Shown: positions 13,601-24,748, counted from the stretch's first letter. The stretch: 64,000 bases of DNA from Pratylenchus scribneri (GCA_030063045.1 JAQSEB010000099.1:372001-436000), one strand, 5' to 3'. The notes: generated by a model from the letters alone, not told the origin. Numbers and translations: made by a program.

Positions 13601-13703
13601 AAATGGAGAAAGGGAAATGAAAGAAATTGGCGAGGAGGAAGCCGGGGAACAAAGGCAATTTCCCCCTTTGAAAATGGGATGCCATACAACAGAGATGAGG
13701 TGA
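7696..13703 (+). CDS. STAT family transcription factor
   Basis: Nineteen exons: 7696-7770, 7814-7864, 7912-8004, 8052-8206, 8255-8410, 8459-8510, 8588-8649, 8731-8833, 9107-9221, 9268-9410, 9622-9745, 9940-10024, 10074-10410, 10855-10965, 11004-11180, 11525-11593, 11633-12030, 12750-13002, 13272-13703. All phases agree and the product is 996 aa. STATs are cytoplasmic factors that dimerise through SH2-phosphotyrosine contacts and enter the nucleus; nematode STATs act in development and epidermal immunity. Visible are a long helical N-terminal half (about 80-290), the DNA-binding region ([16 protein letters not shown]...ATCFWLYG, about 405-517), a linker, and an SH2 with [14 protein letters not shown] and [13 protein letters not shown], where R651 matches the phosphotyrosine-binding Arg of LLRFS. 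A candidate phosphotyrosine is Y825 (TFYRLP). The tail is Q/P-rich. An insertion-like [13 protein letters not shown]-rich segment precedes the DNA-binding domain. Confidence 0.9.
9425..9560. repeat. Degenerate R1 foldback fragment (STAT intron)
   Basis: The intron after the exon ending at 9410 carries CGGTTCAGTGGTTTTGGCTTAGGTTT..., ACCGGTTTAAACCATTTAA and AATTTGAATAAACCATT. These are pieces of the R1 element seen complete at 16012, 32612 and 39920. The ends are eroded. A second remnant lies at 12530-12720. Confidence 0.55.
11288..11420 (+). repeat. tRNA-like SINE-type fragment (STAT intron)
   Basis: The text TAGCTTAGTGGTTTGATGC (A-box-like) is followed about 35 bp later by GGTTCGAATCC (B-box). 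The spacing and motifs resemble a tRNA gene, but no acceptor stem closes and the anticodon arm is a T-run, so I read it as a tRNA-derived SINE-type element. Related pieces sharing AATTTAGGTCTCGGGTTCGA occur reversed at 28560-28690 and 30520-30610. Confidence 0.5.
12530..12720. repeat. Degenerate R1 foldback fragment (STAT intron)
   Basis: Recognisable R1 words are TTTTTAATGGTTTGCTCAAA, AAGCGGTTTAAACCTAAACC and GGTTTAGGATAACC. It lies in the 719-bp STAT intron between 12030 and 12750. Both ends are missing or diverged. Confidence 0.45.
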
Positions 13704-13901
13704 CCAGCAGAAAGAAGGAAGAAAAAAATGCAATTGAAGAGAATCTAACAAATCACAAAAACGCAACTTATAAATTAAATTTATTTACGCATTTTTAACT
13801 TTTTAATATTTTTATTTCATAGTACACAATTTGTTTTTTTCCTAATTTAATTAATTAATATAATTTTAATGATTCGTATCATTCATCATTTTGTTGCACT
13901 A

Positions 13902-14072
13902 CTATATTTCCTCTATTAGTGGCCCCGGGACTATTATTTCAGAGAACCATCCAAAAGTAACAAAAATCCCTATTTTTAATTTTTTTATTAAAAATTCTAA
14001 AAAAATGGCTGTTTATTAGAGAAGAGCTTCTAATAGAGGAGGCGGGCCGATAATAGAGGAAATATGGTAATT
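13902..14072. mobile_element. R3 palindromic element (MITE-like)
   Basis: The left end TATTTCCTCTATTAGTGGCC faces a right end reading TTCTAATAGAGGA...AATAGAGGAAATATGG, so the ends are inverted repeats. It lies between the STAT 3' end and the converging gene A 3' end. The same TACGGTATTTCCTCT / AGAGGAAATACGGTA ends occur at 46058-46282 and 54315-54416. No coding capacity. Confidence 0.65.
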
Positions 14073-14454
14073 TAAACACAGAAAAAACACTTCTCTTTTT
14101 GTTTTGAACGCCCAAAAATATATCCATTCCATTAAATTTTTACCAAATTATTTTTAGTTTTTTTTACTAATAAATTTTATCTATATATTTGTTTGTGCAT
14201 TTATAAAAGAAAGATCAATTTTTACTGCATTTGACTAGACCCGAAAAAATGTGGAATAGCGAAAAGCACAATCGACAATTTCATAAAAAGAGAAAATTGC
14301 CAAAACTGACAATTCTACATAGGAAAGTCATCCGGGAAATATAATATATATGGGGTATACGGTATAGGAGGGATGCGTTCATTTTGTTCAATTCGGTTCC
14401 GTATTCCGTTCCTTTCCGTCCATTTCAATCATTCTTCCATTCCAAATTCATCAA

Positions 14455-17400
14455 TCAACGTTTTCCTGCCTGAACTTGGTAGGAAAGTTTGAACATTTTC
14501 TGGAATTGCACGTAAGGATCATCTTCCGGAGGTGGAGTAGTAGGCGTGGTTGGGGTTGTTGGAGTGGTTGCTGGAGGAGGAGGCACCGTCAGTCCGCCTT
14601 CAATTTGGATTTTGATGATTATGCTGATGTACATTTTGATGGCTAAAATTAGAGGGAAATTAATTTACGGAAGGCAATGAATGTGTTACTGTTGATGAGT
14701 GGCTCCAGCTTGGGAATGGCCTTCACAATGGCATCCAATATTTTGGCAATGTCTTCGGGTTTTGCCTCCTTCAGAATTTTCAATAGTGCCATCAGCAATT
14801 TGATAACCAATTTGGCAATCTTGAATATGTTTAAATAGTGGTTTAAACTAAAGGGGATTAAACCTGTTTGGCCAGATCCACAATTTTTTGGTCCACCGCT
14901 TTCAATGCTGGCAAAATCACATCGTTTAGGGCAACTTTGAGGATGGCCAACAATTGCAGTGCCAATTCCACGAGGGTCGGCGCTTTTGCCTTCAATTCAG
15001 CGGTAAATTGCAAAACTGAGGTGAATTTGTTGGCCATAGCATCGATCAGAATTTGGGCCGCCCCTTCCACATCATTTGCGGTCAATTTTCCCAGAATCAT
15101 TTTGAGAAGGGCCGGCAGATTTGCTGCAAAATTTTCGGAAATATTCTAATTCAATTCATTCCCTATATTACCTTGGGCTCCGGAAATGACAACTTCCAAT
15201 TGGGCCTGATCGGCGGGGAGATCGGCCAGCACTTTGGCTGGTTCAGCAAGTTTTGCCACAACCGCATCGAATAATGCCGTCAAACTGGCTTTCACGTCCA
15301 ATTTAACTGTGAAATAATGAAATTAAAGGGAAAAAAATTGAAACTGACTATCAATTTTGAGCATCGCATCAATTTGGGGCACCGCCTTTACGAGGGCATC
15401 CATCAAAAGTTGTTTATTTGCCTCAAGGACAGCTTTGATTTCCATTGCGGCATCCATGATTTTGGCACCAAGCTGAAAATATTTAATTAATGCGATTTAA
15501 AACCTTTTTCTAAACCTTGGCCAACAAATCCTTCTGCGGCGGTTCCAATGCGCCCATAAAAACGCTGGCCGTCAATTTGAGTTGGGCAGAGATGGAAACA
15601 ATTAGCTTGAATATGCCGGGCGCCTCTCCTTGAAGTTGGGCCATTGCCTGGGCAACAATGGTAACTTTGCCACTTTTGATGTCTTTCAACAAGGCCACCA
15701 GCCCATCAATGTCTTTTTGTTTGACCAGAACCATCAATTTGGCCAACAAATCGGGCAAATTTGCTGCAAAATGGGCAAATTTAATCATTTTGAGTTTTTC
15801 TTTCTCATCAATGTCAACAATGCCTAAGTAGGGCCTTTGCTATTTCTCCTACTGTATCCCTAATTATTGTCTATTCGCCCCGTCACCCTATCAATCAAAT
15901 ATTGCCCCAATCTGCATTTTTAAATCAACTCTTTTTTCTCCTATGGTCTTTTGCCGTTCACTTTATTATCCCCATTTCCCACCCAATTTATAAATATTAA
16001 AGGATAGTATTTAATTTGCCGAAAAAAATATTGAAATTATCAAAAAAGTATTGAAAATAACGAAAAGATTATAACGGTTCGGGAGTTTATCCTAGAACCT
16101 AGATCCCCAAACCTTAAACTCAATCTATAGATCTCTCAGGGCGCGTCGATTGGTATATATTTTGTCATGGTTTGGCCTAATTTAAAGGATGTTAAACCGT
16201 TTATATCCATAATGGTTTTTGTTCAAAACTAAGTTATAAATGGTTAAACCCATGGCAAATTACAAACCATTCGATTCATCTCGACTCGAACTAGAAATTG
16301 GTTTTATAGGTTTTGGGGGTCTAGGATAAACGGCTGAACCGTTTAAGCTTTTCAGCAATTTCAATGTTTTTTCGGCAAATTAAATATTTCCCAATAATAA
16401 ATCTTTAGTTCCCTTATCCTTCTCCCGTTAATTGAGCTACTGGGAGGCTTATTAGGCCCAGCTCTCGCCCACATTTTATCCCTAGAATAGGACTAAATTA
16501 TACAACCTTTCAACTTTTTGATCATCACATCCACATTCAGGTTAACATCAATTTGCAATTTTGCCAACAATGCCTTCAATTCCGCATCGACTTTGACTTT
16601 TGCCTGAAGGTCCAACAGAATTTTGACAATGGCCTCGGGCAATGGGAATGGAGGTGGCATTGGTGGAGTTGCCGGCGTAGTTGGCGGTGTTGAGGGTGGC
16701 GGAGTCACTGGTGGCGGGGTGACCGGTGGAGGTGGGCCAAGCGAAAGGCTTTCCACCAATTGTGGGTAAACTGCCTTGATGGAGAGGATCAACTCGGCCA
16801 ATGCGCCTTTGTCCATTGCGGCCAGCTTGGCCATCATCACCTTCACATCCACACTGGCTTTCAGATCAGCAATCAACTAGAGAATGTGAATATGTGAAGA
16901 TAAAAATGAGGAAATTCCATCGATTATCTCTGGGCAGAAGTTTTAGAAATGTAGGTCCCCTTCTAGGTGATTAATATTAGGGCTACGGAGAGGTGAGACG
17001 ATACCCTATCCAAACCCTATCCCCTACTGACCTTAACCCTATACCGGATGACCCATGGGGGTTACCGTACCTTCCCCCAGTTGACCCAAAAAAGGCTGAA
17101 CAAAGATAACCATCACAAGTAAAAAATGATCTTTAAGAAATTTTCATTGATTTTTTGGTCATAACTCCATCATTTCTTAACCAATTGGAATAAAATTAAT
17201 ATCACTAGATAGCCAAAAGTCTGCTATTTAATTTGATGCTAAAATCATTCAAATTAGTTCCGTCCTAAATGAGTTAATTTTAAACGGTGCAAAGTTGGCC
17301 CCGCGCCAAGTTGGGTGGCTCCCAAATTCCACAAAATTTACCGTCATCATTAACGAGGCTGGTTTTGGCCCCAACAAATTGACGGTTGCCTCGAAATTAA

Positions 17401-18080
17401 CTTGCAAACTCATCATCAATGTAATCACAACTTCATATACGCCCGGACTCTTTTCTTTCAGCATGGCCACCAAATCCACAACGGTTTGCACTTTTCCTTG
17501 AAGCACTGCCTCCAATATAACCTTCAACCCGGCCAAATCATCTTTGCCCATCAAATCCAACAATGCTTTGACCGGCGGTTTATTCAGCTCAACGGAGGCT
17601 AAAATGAATGAATTTTATCGATTAATTTCGCCAATTTTCTTGCCTTCAATTTTTGCCGAGAGACTGTCCAAAAGAGTGGGATTCGGTTTCGCCGGTGTCA
17701 CCGTCAATTCCAGCACCACCATATTCAAATCCAATTTGGCGGACACTTTGAACACATCGGCCATCAAATCACAAACACATTTGGATTTGTCGATGGCCAA
17801 GGGAGGAGGCAAATCCTCCGGTTTTGGTGGTTTGCCCAAACAATCGAACCTAAAAGTTGGGGGAAGCCATTTTGGATGAATGGATCACCCAAAATTATTA
17901 CATTTCCCCGAATTTTGGCCAATTTGGAGGTTTGAAATCCTTGAAATCGAACGGTGGTTTGAAATCCTTCGGTGGCCCTCCAGGTGGTTTGAAATCGGGC
18001 GGTGGTCCCCCACCGAACATTCCGGGATGGCCAAAAGCAGTTTGGGAAGTGAGCAGCAATAAAGCAATTGGGGTGAACAT
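14455..18080 (-). CDS. Secreted modular protein A (uncharacterised; paralogue of B)
   Basis: Ten phase-consistent exons, 18080-17902, 17849-17644, 17598-17342, 16876-16507, 15763-15516, 15472-15349, 15306-15172, 15123-14864, 14819-14690, 14642-14455, give 698 aa. MFTPIALLLLTSQTAFG is a signal peptide. It is followed by a G/P/F-rich linker (KPPFDFKDFKPPNWP), a domain with DKSKCVCDLM, then alternating hydrophobic helical modules. Long modules (~82-86 aa, 'DGLVALLKDI-SGK', 'APGIFKLIVSI') are each one exon of 257, 248 or 260 bp. Short modules contain 'D-x-x-x-AVPQIDAML' or 'AIPKLEPLIN'. A P/T-rich stretch (TPPPVTPPPSTPP) lies in exon 4 and another before the C-terminus. Exon 2 ends at a GC donor (GCAAGA). 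Transport out of the cell is inferred; function is unknown. I do not recognise a named domain in the modules. Confidence 0.8.
15812..16500 (+). mobile_element. R2 element split by a nested R1 element
   Basis: The left part (15812-16011) reads as R2: TTCTCCTACTGTATCCC, CGCCCCGTCACCCTATCAAT, AAATATTGCCCCAATCTGC. The right part (16399-16500) resumes R2 with TTGAGCTACTGGGAGGCTT, GGCCCAGCTCTCG and CCTAGAATAGGACTAAA. Between them lies an R1 foldback element (16012-16398). The whole nest fills the intron between gene A exons 4 and 5. Uninterrupted R2 copies at 37022 and 60722 confirm the order. Confidence 0.75.
16012..16398. mobile_element. R1 foldback element (full copy 1)
   Basis: About 390 bp with long terminal inverted repeats. 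The left end carries ATTTAATTTGCCGAAAAAAA..., CGAAAAGATTATAACGGTTC and TATCCTAGA. The right end carries GGGGTCTAGGATAAACGG, CTTTTCAGCAATTTCAATG and GCAAATTAAATATTTCCC. No open frame. It is inserted inside R2, which lies inside a gene A intron. Confidence 0.8.
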
Positions 18081-18971
18081 TTTTGGGCAGAGGAGGAAGA
18101 TGGAGAATAGATGGATGGATGGATTGAAGGAAGGCACACGGATTCAGAAGGTAGGCCAAATGCCGATCGAATGAGCTGCCATTGGCCATTTCGACCCAAT
18201 TTATAAATGGAATGGGCCACCGAAGAGAGAGAGGAGGCACAAAGTCCATTCACACAGCTACTCCCGTGAGTTTTTACAGAAATTTGCAGCGTGGCCAAAT
18301 CTTGGCCGCGCGCGAGCACAAATTCCCCCAAGGCATTGTGATGGAAATCATGAGGCCCTTCAGTAATTCCCTCCAAATTGCCTGCCTTCATTTCCCTCCC
18401 AAATGCCACGCTTTCTTACAATGCCTGGCCTACACTCCATTCCCAATAGGGTCCTCTTTTTTGGCCATAAAAATGATTTTTGGGTGGCATTGAAGGGTGG
18501 AATTGGAATCAATCTATTCATTTGGGCATTTGTGAGGGTGGCAAAAGTGGAGGTGGGATCGATGAATTGATTTAATTCAGGATTGAATGGGTGAGGGAAT
18601 TTGGAATTGAAAAATCAAAAAAGATTAACCGTTAACTAACATGGATGAACTTTTGCCCCAAAGGCAAGTCAGGAGTTTTTTTTACCGTTTTCCAAAAAAT
18701 ATTTTCCAATTTTTTATGTATAATGATCATAAAAGTGCAATTTGACCGATTCATCCAATTCAGGAATATTTGAAGGATGAATGACAGCTTTTCGATTCTA
18801 ATCATGTCTGATGCCACATTTTGTCATCTAATTTTTTATTTCCACTCTTTCATTTTTGCAAATTCAATTCTCTTCAAAATTTGAAAAAGGATTTACCAAA
18901 ACGGTTTACAATTCTTTAACATAAATTTCTCTTAGTTATGATTTGTAATTGCCCCAAATTGTAAATTTCGC
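18081..18971. other. 5' flank of gene A
   Basis: Upstream of gene A on the minus strand. It contains a TATA-like TTTATAAA. Open frames on both strands here (for example 18182-18493) lack splice partners and recognisable domains, so none is called. The 29-bp satellite begins at its right border, where degenerate units (GATTTGTAATTGCCCC) are already visible from about 18940. Confidence 0.45.
18200..18207 (-). promoter_or_regulatory. Candidate TATA box of gene A
   Basis: TTTATAAA lies about 120 bp upstream of the gene A start codon at 18080. The paralogue B has TATAAATA at a very similar distance (about 110 bp), which supports a shared promoter layout. The transcription start itself is not visible. 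Confidence 0.45.
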
Positions 18972-21118
18972 CTGTTCTGATTTGTAATTGCACTAAATAG
19001 TAATTCTGATTTGTAATTGCACTAAATTGTAATTCTGATTTGTAATTGCACCAAATTGTAATTCTGATTTGTAATTGCACTAAATTGTAATTCTGATTTG
19101 TAATTGCACTAAATTGTAATTCTGATTTGTAATTGCACTAAATTGTAATTCTGATTTGTAATTGCACCAAATTGTAATTCTGATTTGTAATTGCACCAAA
19201 TTGTAATTCTGATTTGTAATTGCACTAAATTGTAATTCTGATTTGTAATTGCACCAAATTGTAATTCTGATTTGTAATTGCACTAAATTGTAATTCTGAT
19301 TTGTAATTGCACTAAATTGTAATTCTGATTTGTAATTGCACCAAATTGTAATTCTGATTTGTAATTGCACTAAATTGTAATTCTGATTTGTAATTGCACT
19401 AAATTGTAATTCTGATTTGTAATTGCACTAAATTGTAATTCTGATTTGTAATTGCACTAAATTGTAATTCTGATTTGTAATTGCACTAAATTGTAATTCT
19501 GATTTGTAATTGCACTAAATTGTAAATTCTGATTTGTAATTGCACTAAATTGTAATTCTGATTTGTAATTGCACCAAATTGTAATTCTGATTTGTAATTG
19601 CACTAAATTGTAATTCTGATTTGTAATTGCACTAAATTGTAATTCTGATTTGTAATTGCACCAAATTGTAATTCTGATTTGTAATTGCACTAAATTGTAA
19701 TTCTGATTTGTAATTGCACTAAATTGTAATTCTGATTTGTAATTGCACTAAATTGTAATTCTGATTTGTAATTGCACTAAATTGTAATTCTGATTTGTAA
19801 TTGCACTAAATTGTAAATTCTGATTTGTAATTGCACTAAATTGTAATTCTGATTTGTAATTGCACTAAATTGTAATTCTGATTTGTAATTGCACCAAATT
19901 GTAATTCTGATTTGTAATTGCACTAAATTGTAATTCTGATTTGTAATTGCACTAAATTGTAATTCTGATTTGTAATTGCACCAAATTGTAATTCTGATTT
20001 GTAATTGCACTAAATTGTAATTCTGATTTGTAATTGCACCAAATTGTAATTCTGATTTGTAATTGCACTAAATTGTAATTCTGATTTGTAATTGCACTAA
20101 ATTGTAATTCTGATTTGTAATTGCACTAAATTGTAATTCTGATTTGTAATTGCACTAAATTGTAATTCTGATTTGTAATTGCACTAAATTGTAATTCTGA
20201 TTTGTAATTGCACTAAATTGTAATTCTGATTTGTAATTGCACCAAATTGTAATTCTGATTTGTAATTGCACTAAATTGTAATTCTGATTTGTAATTGCAC
20301 TAAATTGTAATTCTGATTTGTAATTGCACTAAATTGTAATTCTGATTTGTAATTGCACCAAATTGTAATTCTGATTTGTAATTGCACTAAATTGTAATTC
20401 TGATTTGTAATTGCACTAAATTGTAATTCTGATTTGTAATTGCACTAAATTGTAATTCTGATTTGTAATTGCACTAAATTGTAATTCTGATTTGTAATTG
20501 CACTAAATTGTAAATTCTGATTTGTAATTGCACTAAATTGTAATTCTGATTTGTAATTGCACTAAATTGTAATTCTGATTTGTAATTGCACCAAATTGTA
20601 ATTCTGATTTGTAATTGCACTAAATTGTAATTCTGATTTGTAATTGCACTAAATTGTAATTCTGATTTGTAATTGCACTAAATTGTAATTCTGATTTGTA
20701 ATTGCACTAAATTGTAATTCTGATTTGTAATTGCACTAAATTGTAATTCTGATTTGTAATTGCACTAAATTGTAATTCTGATTTGTAATTGCACCAAATT
20801 GTAATTCTGATTTGTAATTGCACCAAATTGTAATTCTGATTTGTAATTGCAACAAATTGTAATTCTGATTTGTAATTGCACTAAATTGTAATTCTGATTT
20901 GTAATTGCACTAAATTGTAATTCTGATTTGTAATTGCACTAAATTGTAATTCTGATTTGTAATTGCACTAAATTGTAATTCTGATTTGTAATTGCACTAA
21001 ATTGTAATTCTGATTTGTAATTGCACTAAATTGTAATTCTGATTTGTAATTGCACTAAATTGTAATTCTGATTTGTAATTGCACTAAATTGTAATTCCGC
21101 CTGTTCTGATTTGTAAAT
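18972..21118. repeat. 29-bp satellite, large array (~73 units)
   Basis: Units contain ATTCTGATTTGTAATTGCAC followed by T/C-AAATTGTA, with exact 29-bp spacing. Two unit types differ at one base (CACT or CACC). Rare 30-bp units with an extra A (TGTAAATTCT) occur at about 19521, 19812 and 20509. Their spacings are 291 and 697 bp, that is 10 and 24 units plus one base, so blocks were duplicated. The edge units carry an extra 9 bp (CCGCCTGTT). It separates the paralogous genes A and B. Confidence 0.97.
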
Positions 21119-21825
21119 TCTACTCTTGATTGAAATACATTTTGCAAAAATTCGAGAAAAATAAACGGAGAAAATGAAAAAAAAAACAAATTTATTCCCC
21201 AACACATCCATAAACCAATCCTCGGTTTAATCTTAAATTTTTTTATTATTCCTAATCTAGGGCTAAAATTATTTGTGAATGGTGAGAATAAAAAGCATTA
21301 AGAGAGGAAAAACGACTTGTTTAAAAAAGGCAGATTGGGGCATTATTTGATTGATAGGGTGACTCGGCGATTAGGCATAAAATGGGGGTACCGTATGACA
21401 AATAGGAAAGGCCCTTAGGCATTTTTGGCATTGACATTTTCCATTCCACCTATCCCATACCCATCCACATTCCACATCCATATAGTAATTTGTACATTCA
21501 TTTCAAATAAATTTTTGAAACCTTTCTATATAAGACATATGCCCAAAAATTAAATTGTTTTTTTTTTGGAATGTGGGATTCATTGAACAATCACAATCGA
21601 AAGAGTCTAATAAGAATATTATTACCTCCCATTATGATCAAATTCATTGGCAATTTAAACGATTATTTTTAATCCATTTATTGAAAATAAAAAGGAATAG
21701 AATGTTGATGACTAGCCAAATATTATACCGAAAATAGGGAAACAAATAATATCAGGATTTATCAAAGAGGTAATTTCATTTCAAAAATATATCCATTTTC
21801 ACGTTAAATTCTTCCTCATTCTTTG
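21119..21825. other. Intergenic with partial R2 copy
   Basis: Between the satellite and the 3' end of gene B. Bases about 21283-21440 are a partial reverse-oriented R2 element (GGCAGATTGGGGCATTATTT, TTGATAGGGTGACTCGGCGA, AATAGGAAAGGCCCTTAGGC). No gene is recognised. Confidence 0.6.
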
Positions 21826-24748
21826 TTATCCTCCAATGCAAATCAATTGTCCACCTTGAGCGCCAGCTTTTCCTTTGCAACAAGAATCACGAGGGTATTT
21901 ACAAGGAATTGGATTGCATGGTTCCGTTTTTTCGGTTGGTCCAGTGCATGGACATCCCTTGGCTTCACTTTGGCACACACGTTTCGATGTTTGAGTGCCA
22001 CATTTTCCGCAAGTATCGGTGCAAGCAGTGGGGGCACTGTATGGGCCCCAAACACCTCCGGCAGGACAGGCGGTTGTTGTTGTGGGCGGAATAGTTGTTG
22101 TAGGTGGTGGAGGTGGGGGAGGCGGAGGGGCAGCTGTAGATGGAGCTGGGGGTGGTGGTGGAGGGGGTGGAGGAGGTGGTGGTGGAGGAGGAGGAGGCGG
22201 AGGAGCAGCCGTAGATGGAGGTGGAGGAGGCGGGGGTGGCGGCGGAGCTTCCGTAGAAGGCGGGGTAGATGGCGGTGAACTTGGCACGGAAGGCGGTGTA
22301 ACGGCTGGCGGCAAACCGGGTGGAGGCGACGGCGGAGTGATGTAGTTGATTTCAATTTTGATAATGATGGTGATGTACAATTTAATGCCTGTGGAATAAT
22401 GTTGAGATTACTCTATTTTTCCCCAATTATTTACCATTTAAAATTGGCTCCAATGGAGGAATGGCGTTGCCAATTGCCGTCAATATTTTGCCAATATCAT
22501 CCGGGTCCACTCCTTTGAGGATTATCAACAATTTTTCAATTAATTCCAAGAATAATTTGATAATCTGAATTCAATGAATTAAAAATGATTATTCGCGCAT
22601 TTCCCACCAATTTGATGGAATCCTTCGTTGGCTTGTCCAATGCATCGTCAAAATCGTTGTAGAAAACTTTGAAACCACCCAAAAGCCAGAGAAGGAATTC
22701 CACAATGCTCGGGCATTTTTCCTTCAATTCAATGGTCAATTCGCCAATTGAGGTGAATTTATTGGACACAACGCCCGAAATGACCACACTAAGCCCGTCC
22801 AAATCGGTGACTTTTAATCTACCAATTATAATTTTGACTAAATCCGGCAAAATAACTGAAAATTGGTTATCAAAAATTGAAGCATAAATATCGGAAATAC
22901 CTTTGATTTTCACAATTAAACTGTCCAATTTGGCTGGATCGGCCGGTGGCAATGAATCGATGACTTTTTGTAATTCAGATGGAGAGGGAATTTTTGTCAT
23001 GATTGCATCAATCAATGCCATTATGGTGCCTTTTACATCGATTTTAATGTTGATTATCACTTCCAAATCGGGAATTGCTTTCTTCAATGCATCCAACAAT
23101 TTTTGGAGGATTTCATCCAATTTCACTTTGATTTTCGTAAATGATTCCACAATTTGGACTTTCAACTACAAAAAATGGAATAAAATATGTTCAAATTGAA
23201 GAATTCCCAACCTTAATCAGCAATTCTTGCTGAGGCGGTGTCAATGAATCGAAAATGGCAGTCAAAGTCAATTTGATTTTGGCCACAATGGAAATGAGGA
23301 ATTTGAAAATGCCAGGGCATTTTGATTGAAATTGGGCCACTATTTCGGCGGATCCAGTAATTTTCCCAGCCACTATGTCCTTCAACAAGGCCACCAGTCC
23401 ATCAATGTCAGAAATGTTGATTTGAACCAACATTTTGACCAATAATTCCGGAATTTTAGCTAAAAATGAAGGAATCAAAATGAATTAATTTTTCAATTTT
23501 TACTTTTCAATTTGTCGATGATCACGGTCAATTTGGCATCACAATCGAGGTCAAGTTGGGCGAGCAAATCCTTCAGCGCGGATTGGTCCTTGCATTTGGC
23601 CTGAAGATCAATTAGGATTTTGATGATGGCCGGCGGCAATCCACCAGGCAAAGTTGCCGGTGGGGTGGATGGTGTCGAAGGAGTCGTAGGGGTTGTTGGG
23701 GTCGTCGGAGTAGTTGGCGGTGGACTGACTGGAAATGGTGGGCCAAGGGCCAATCCATCCACCAAACCCGGATAAACAGTCCGAATGATGGCAATCAACT
23801 CAATAATGGCCCCTTTGTCCTTAATGGCACCGCATTTTTCAATGATCACATTGATGTCGGTGCCGGCTTTCAATTCTGTGATAAACTGTAAAAAAAGGTG
23901 AAATTTGAATCGTGGAAAATGCCGAAAATATTTTGACCATCATAATCAGCGAAGCCGTTTTATCGCCGAACAAATTGACGGTGGCATTGAAATTGATTTG
24001 AAGATTCAAAATAATGGAAACCATAATTTGATATGCCCCAGGGCTATTCTCCTTCAAATTTATGATCAAATCTTTGATTGTTTCCACTTTCCCTTCGAGC
24101 ACATCATCTTTGCATTCTTTGACCCCAACCAAATCTTGTTGGCCCAAACAATTCATAAAATTCTTCACTGGGGGTTTGTTCAATTCGGGCACCACTAAAA
24201 TCAATTAAAAATAGAAAAAATCATCAAATTTACTGCCAACCTTTGATTTTTTGGAAGCAACTATCAAAAAGTGTTGGATTCGGTTTTTTGGGTGTGGCCT
24301 TTATTTCTATGGCCAATGCGCTAATGTCCAGTTGGGCAGAAGTTTGGACAACATTTGTGAACAAATCGCAGACACATTTACTTTTGTCAATGTTGACCAA
24401 TGATGGAGGCAAATTCCCACCATATTTTACAATATCGAAGGTTGGACCCAACGGTACGTTTAAAGGAACAAAATCAACGAATGGCATTGGTGGAGGTGGC
24501 GTAAACGGAGGCGGCGTAATGCCCAATTCCTTTGCATCTTTCTCGCATTTTTCACTTGGTGGGCCCCATTTGAACCAATCAAACCAGCCTTTTCCTGGGC
24601 CTTTCATTGGGGGAGGTGGAGGCCATTTCGGTGGTGGCCCTTTAGGAAAATCCGGAGGGCCTCCATAACCGCCAGGTGGACCGCCGCCAAAATGCCCTTG
24701 AGCCGAATTGAAAAGCACCAGAATGGCCAAAGCCACTAAGGGAAACAT
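21826..24748 (-). CDS. Secreted modular protein B with polyproline tract and TSP1 domain
   Basis: Eight phase-consistent exons, 24748-24241, 24194-23938, 23885-23504, 23459-23212, 23165-22901, 22855-22608, 22564-22435, 22388-21826, give 866 aa. MFPLVALAILVLFNSAQG is a signal peptide, followed by a G/P-rich linker and IDKSKCVCDLF as in gene A. Three long modules (exons of 257, 248 and 248 bp) alternate with three short or variable modules (exons 3, 5 and 7). The last exon adds a long run of prolines broken by STEAP/STAAP, then a TSP1-like domain (GVWGPYSAPTACTDTCGKC, CGTQTSKRVC, CPCTG, PCKYPRDSCC). TSP1 domains bind matrix, so an extracellular or cuticle-facing role is inferred. Exons matching gene A have equal or near-equal lengths (257, 248, 130 bp) and identical phases. 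A 45-bp in-frame intron (22900-22856) has no stop and could be retained. Confidence 0.82.

Noticed and set aside
13327..13766. Minus-strand open frames over the last STAT exon
   Set aside because: They lie opposite the Q/P-rich STAT tail, which has splice-supported coding sense.
18972..21118. CRISPR-like array
   Set aside because: The units are contiguous with no unique spacers, and the genome is eukaryotic.
18972..21211. Long minus-strand open frames of 60-96 codons with a 29-residue peptide period inside the satellite
   Set aside because: The 29-bp unit has no stop in three linked minus frames, so any long array gives such frames. There is no promoter, splice or domain evidence.
5037..21235. 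Spliced-leader RNA gene
   Set aside because: Short GGTTTAAT-like words occur (for example near 5070 and 21225), but none continues as the conserved nematode SL1 sequence.
21843..22355. Leu/His-rich and Gly/Arg-rich frames opposite or beside the polyproline tract
   Set aside because: They are shadows of the proline-coding exon of gene B in other frames and on the other strand.
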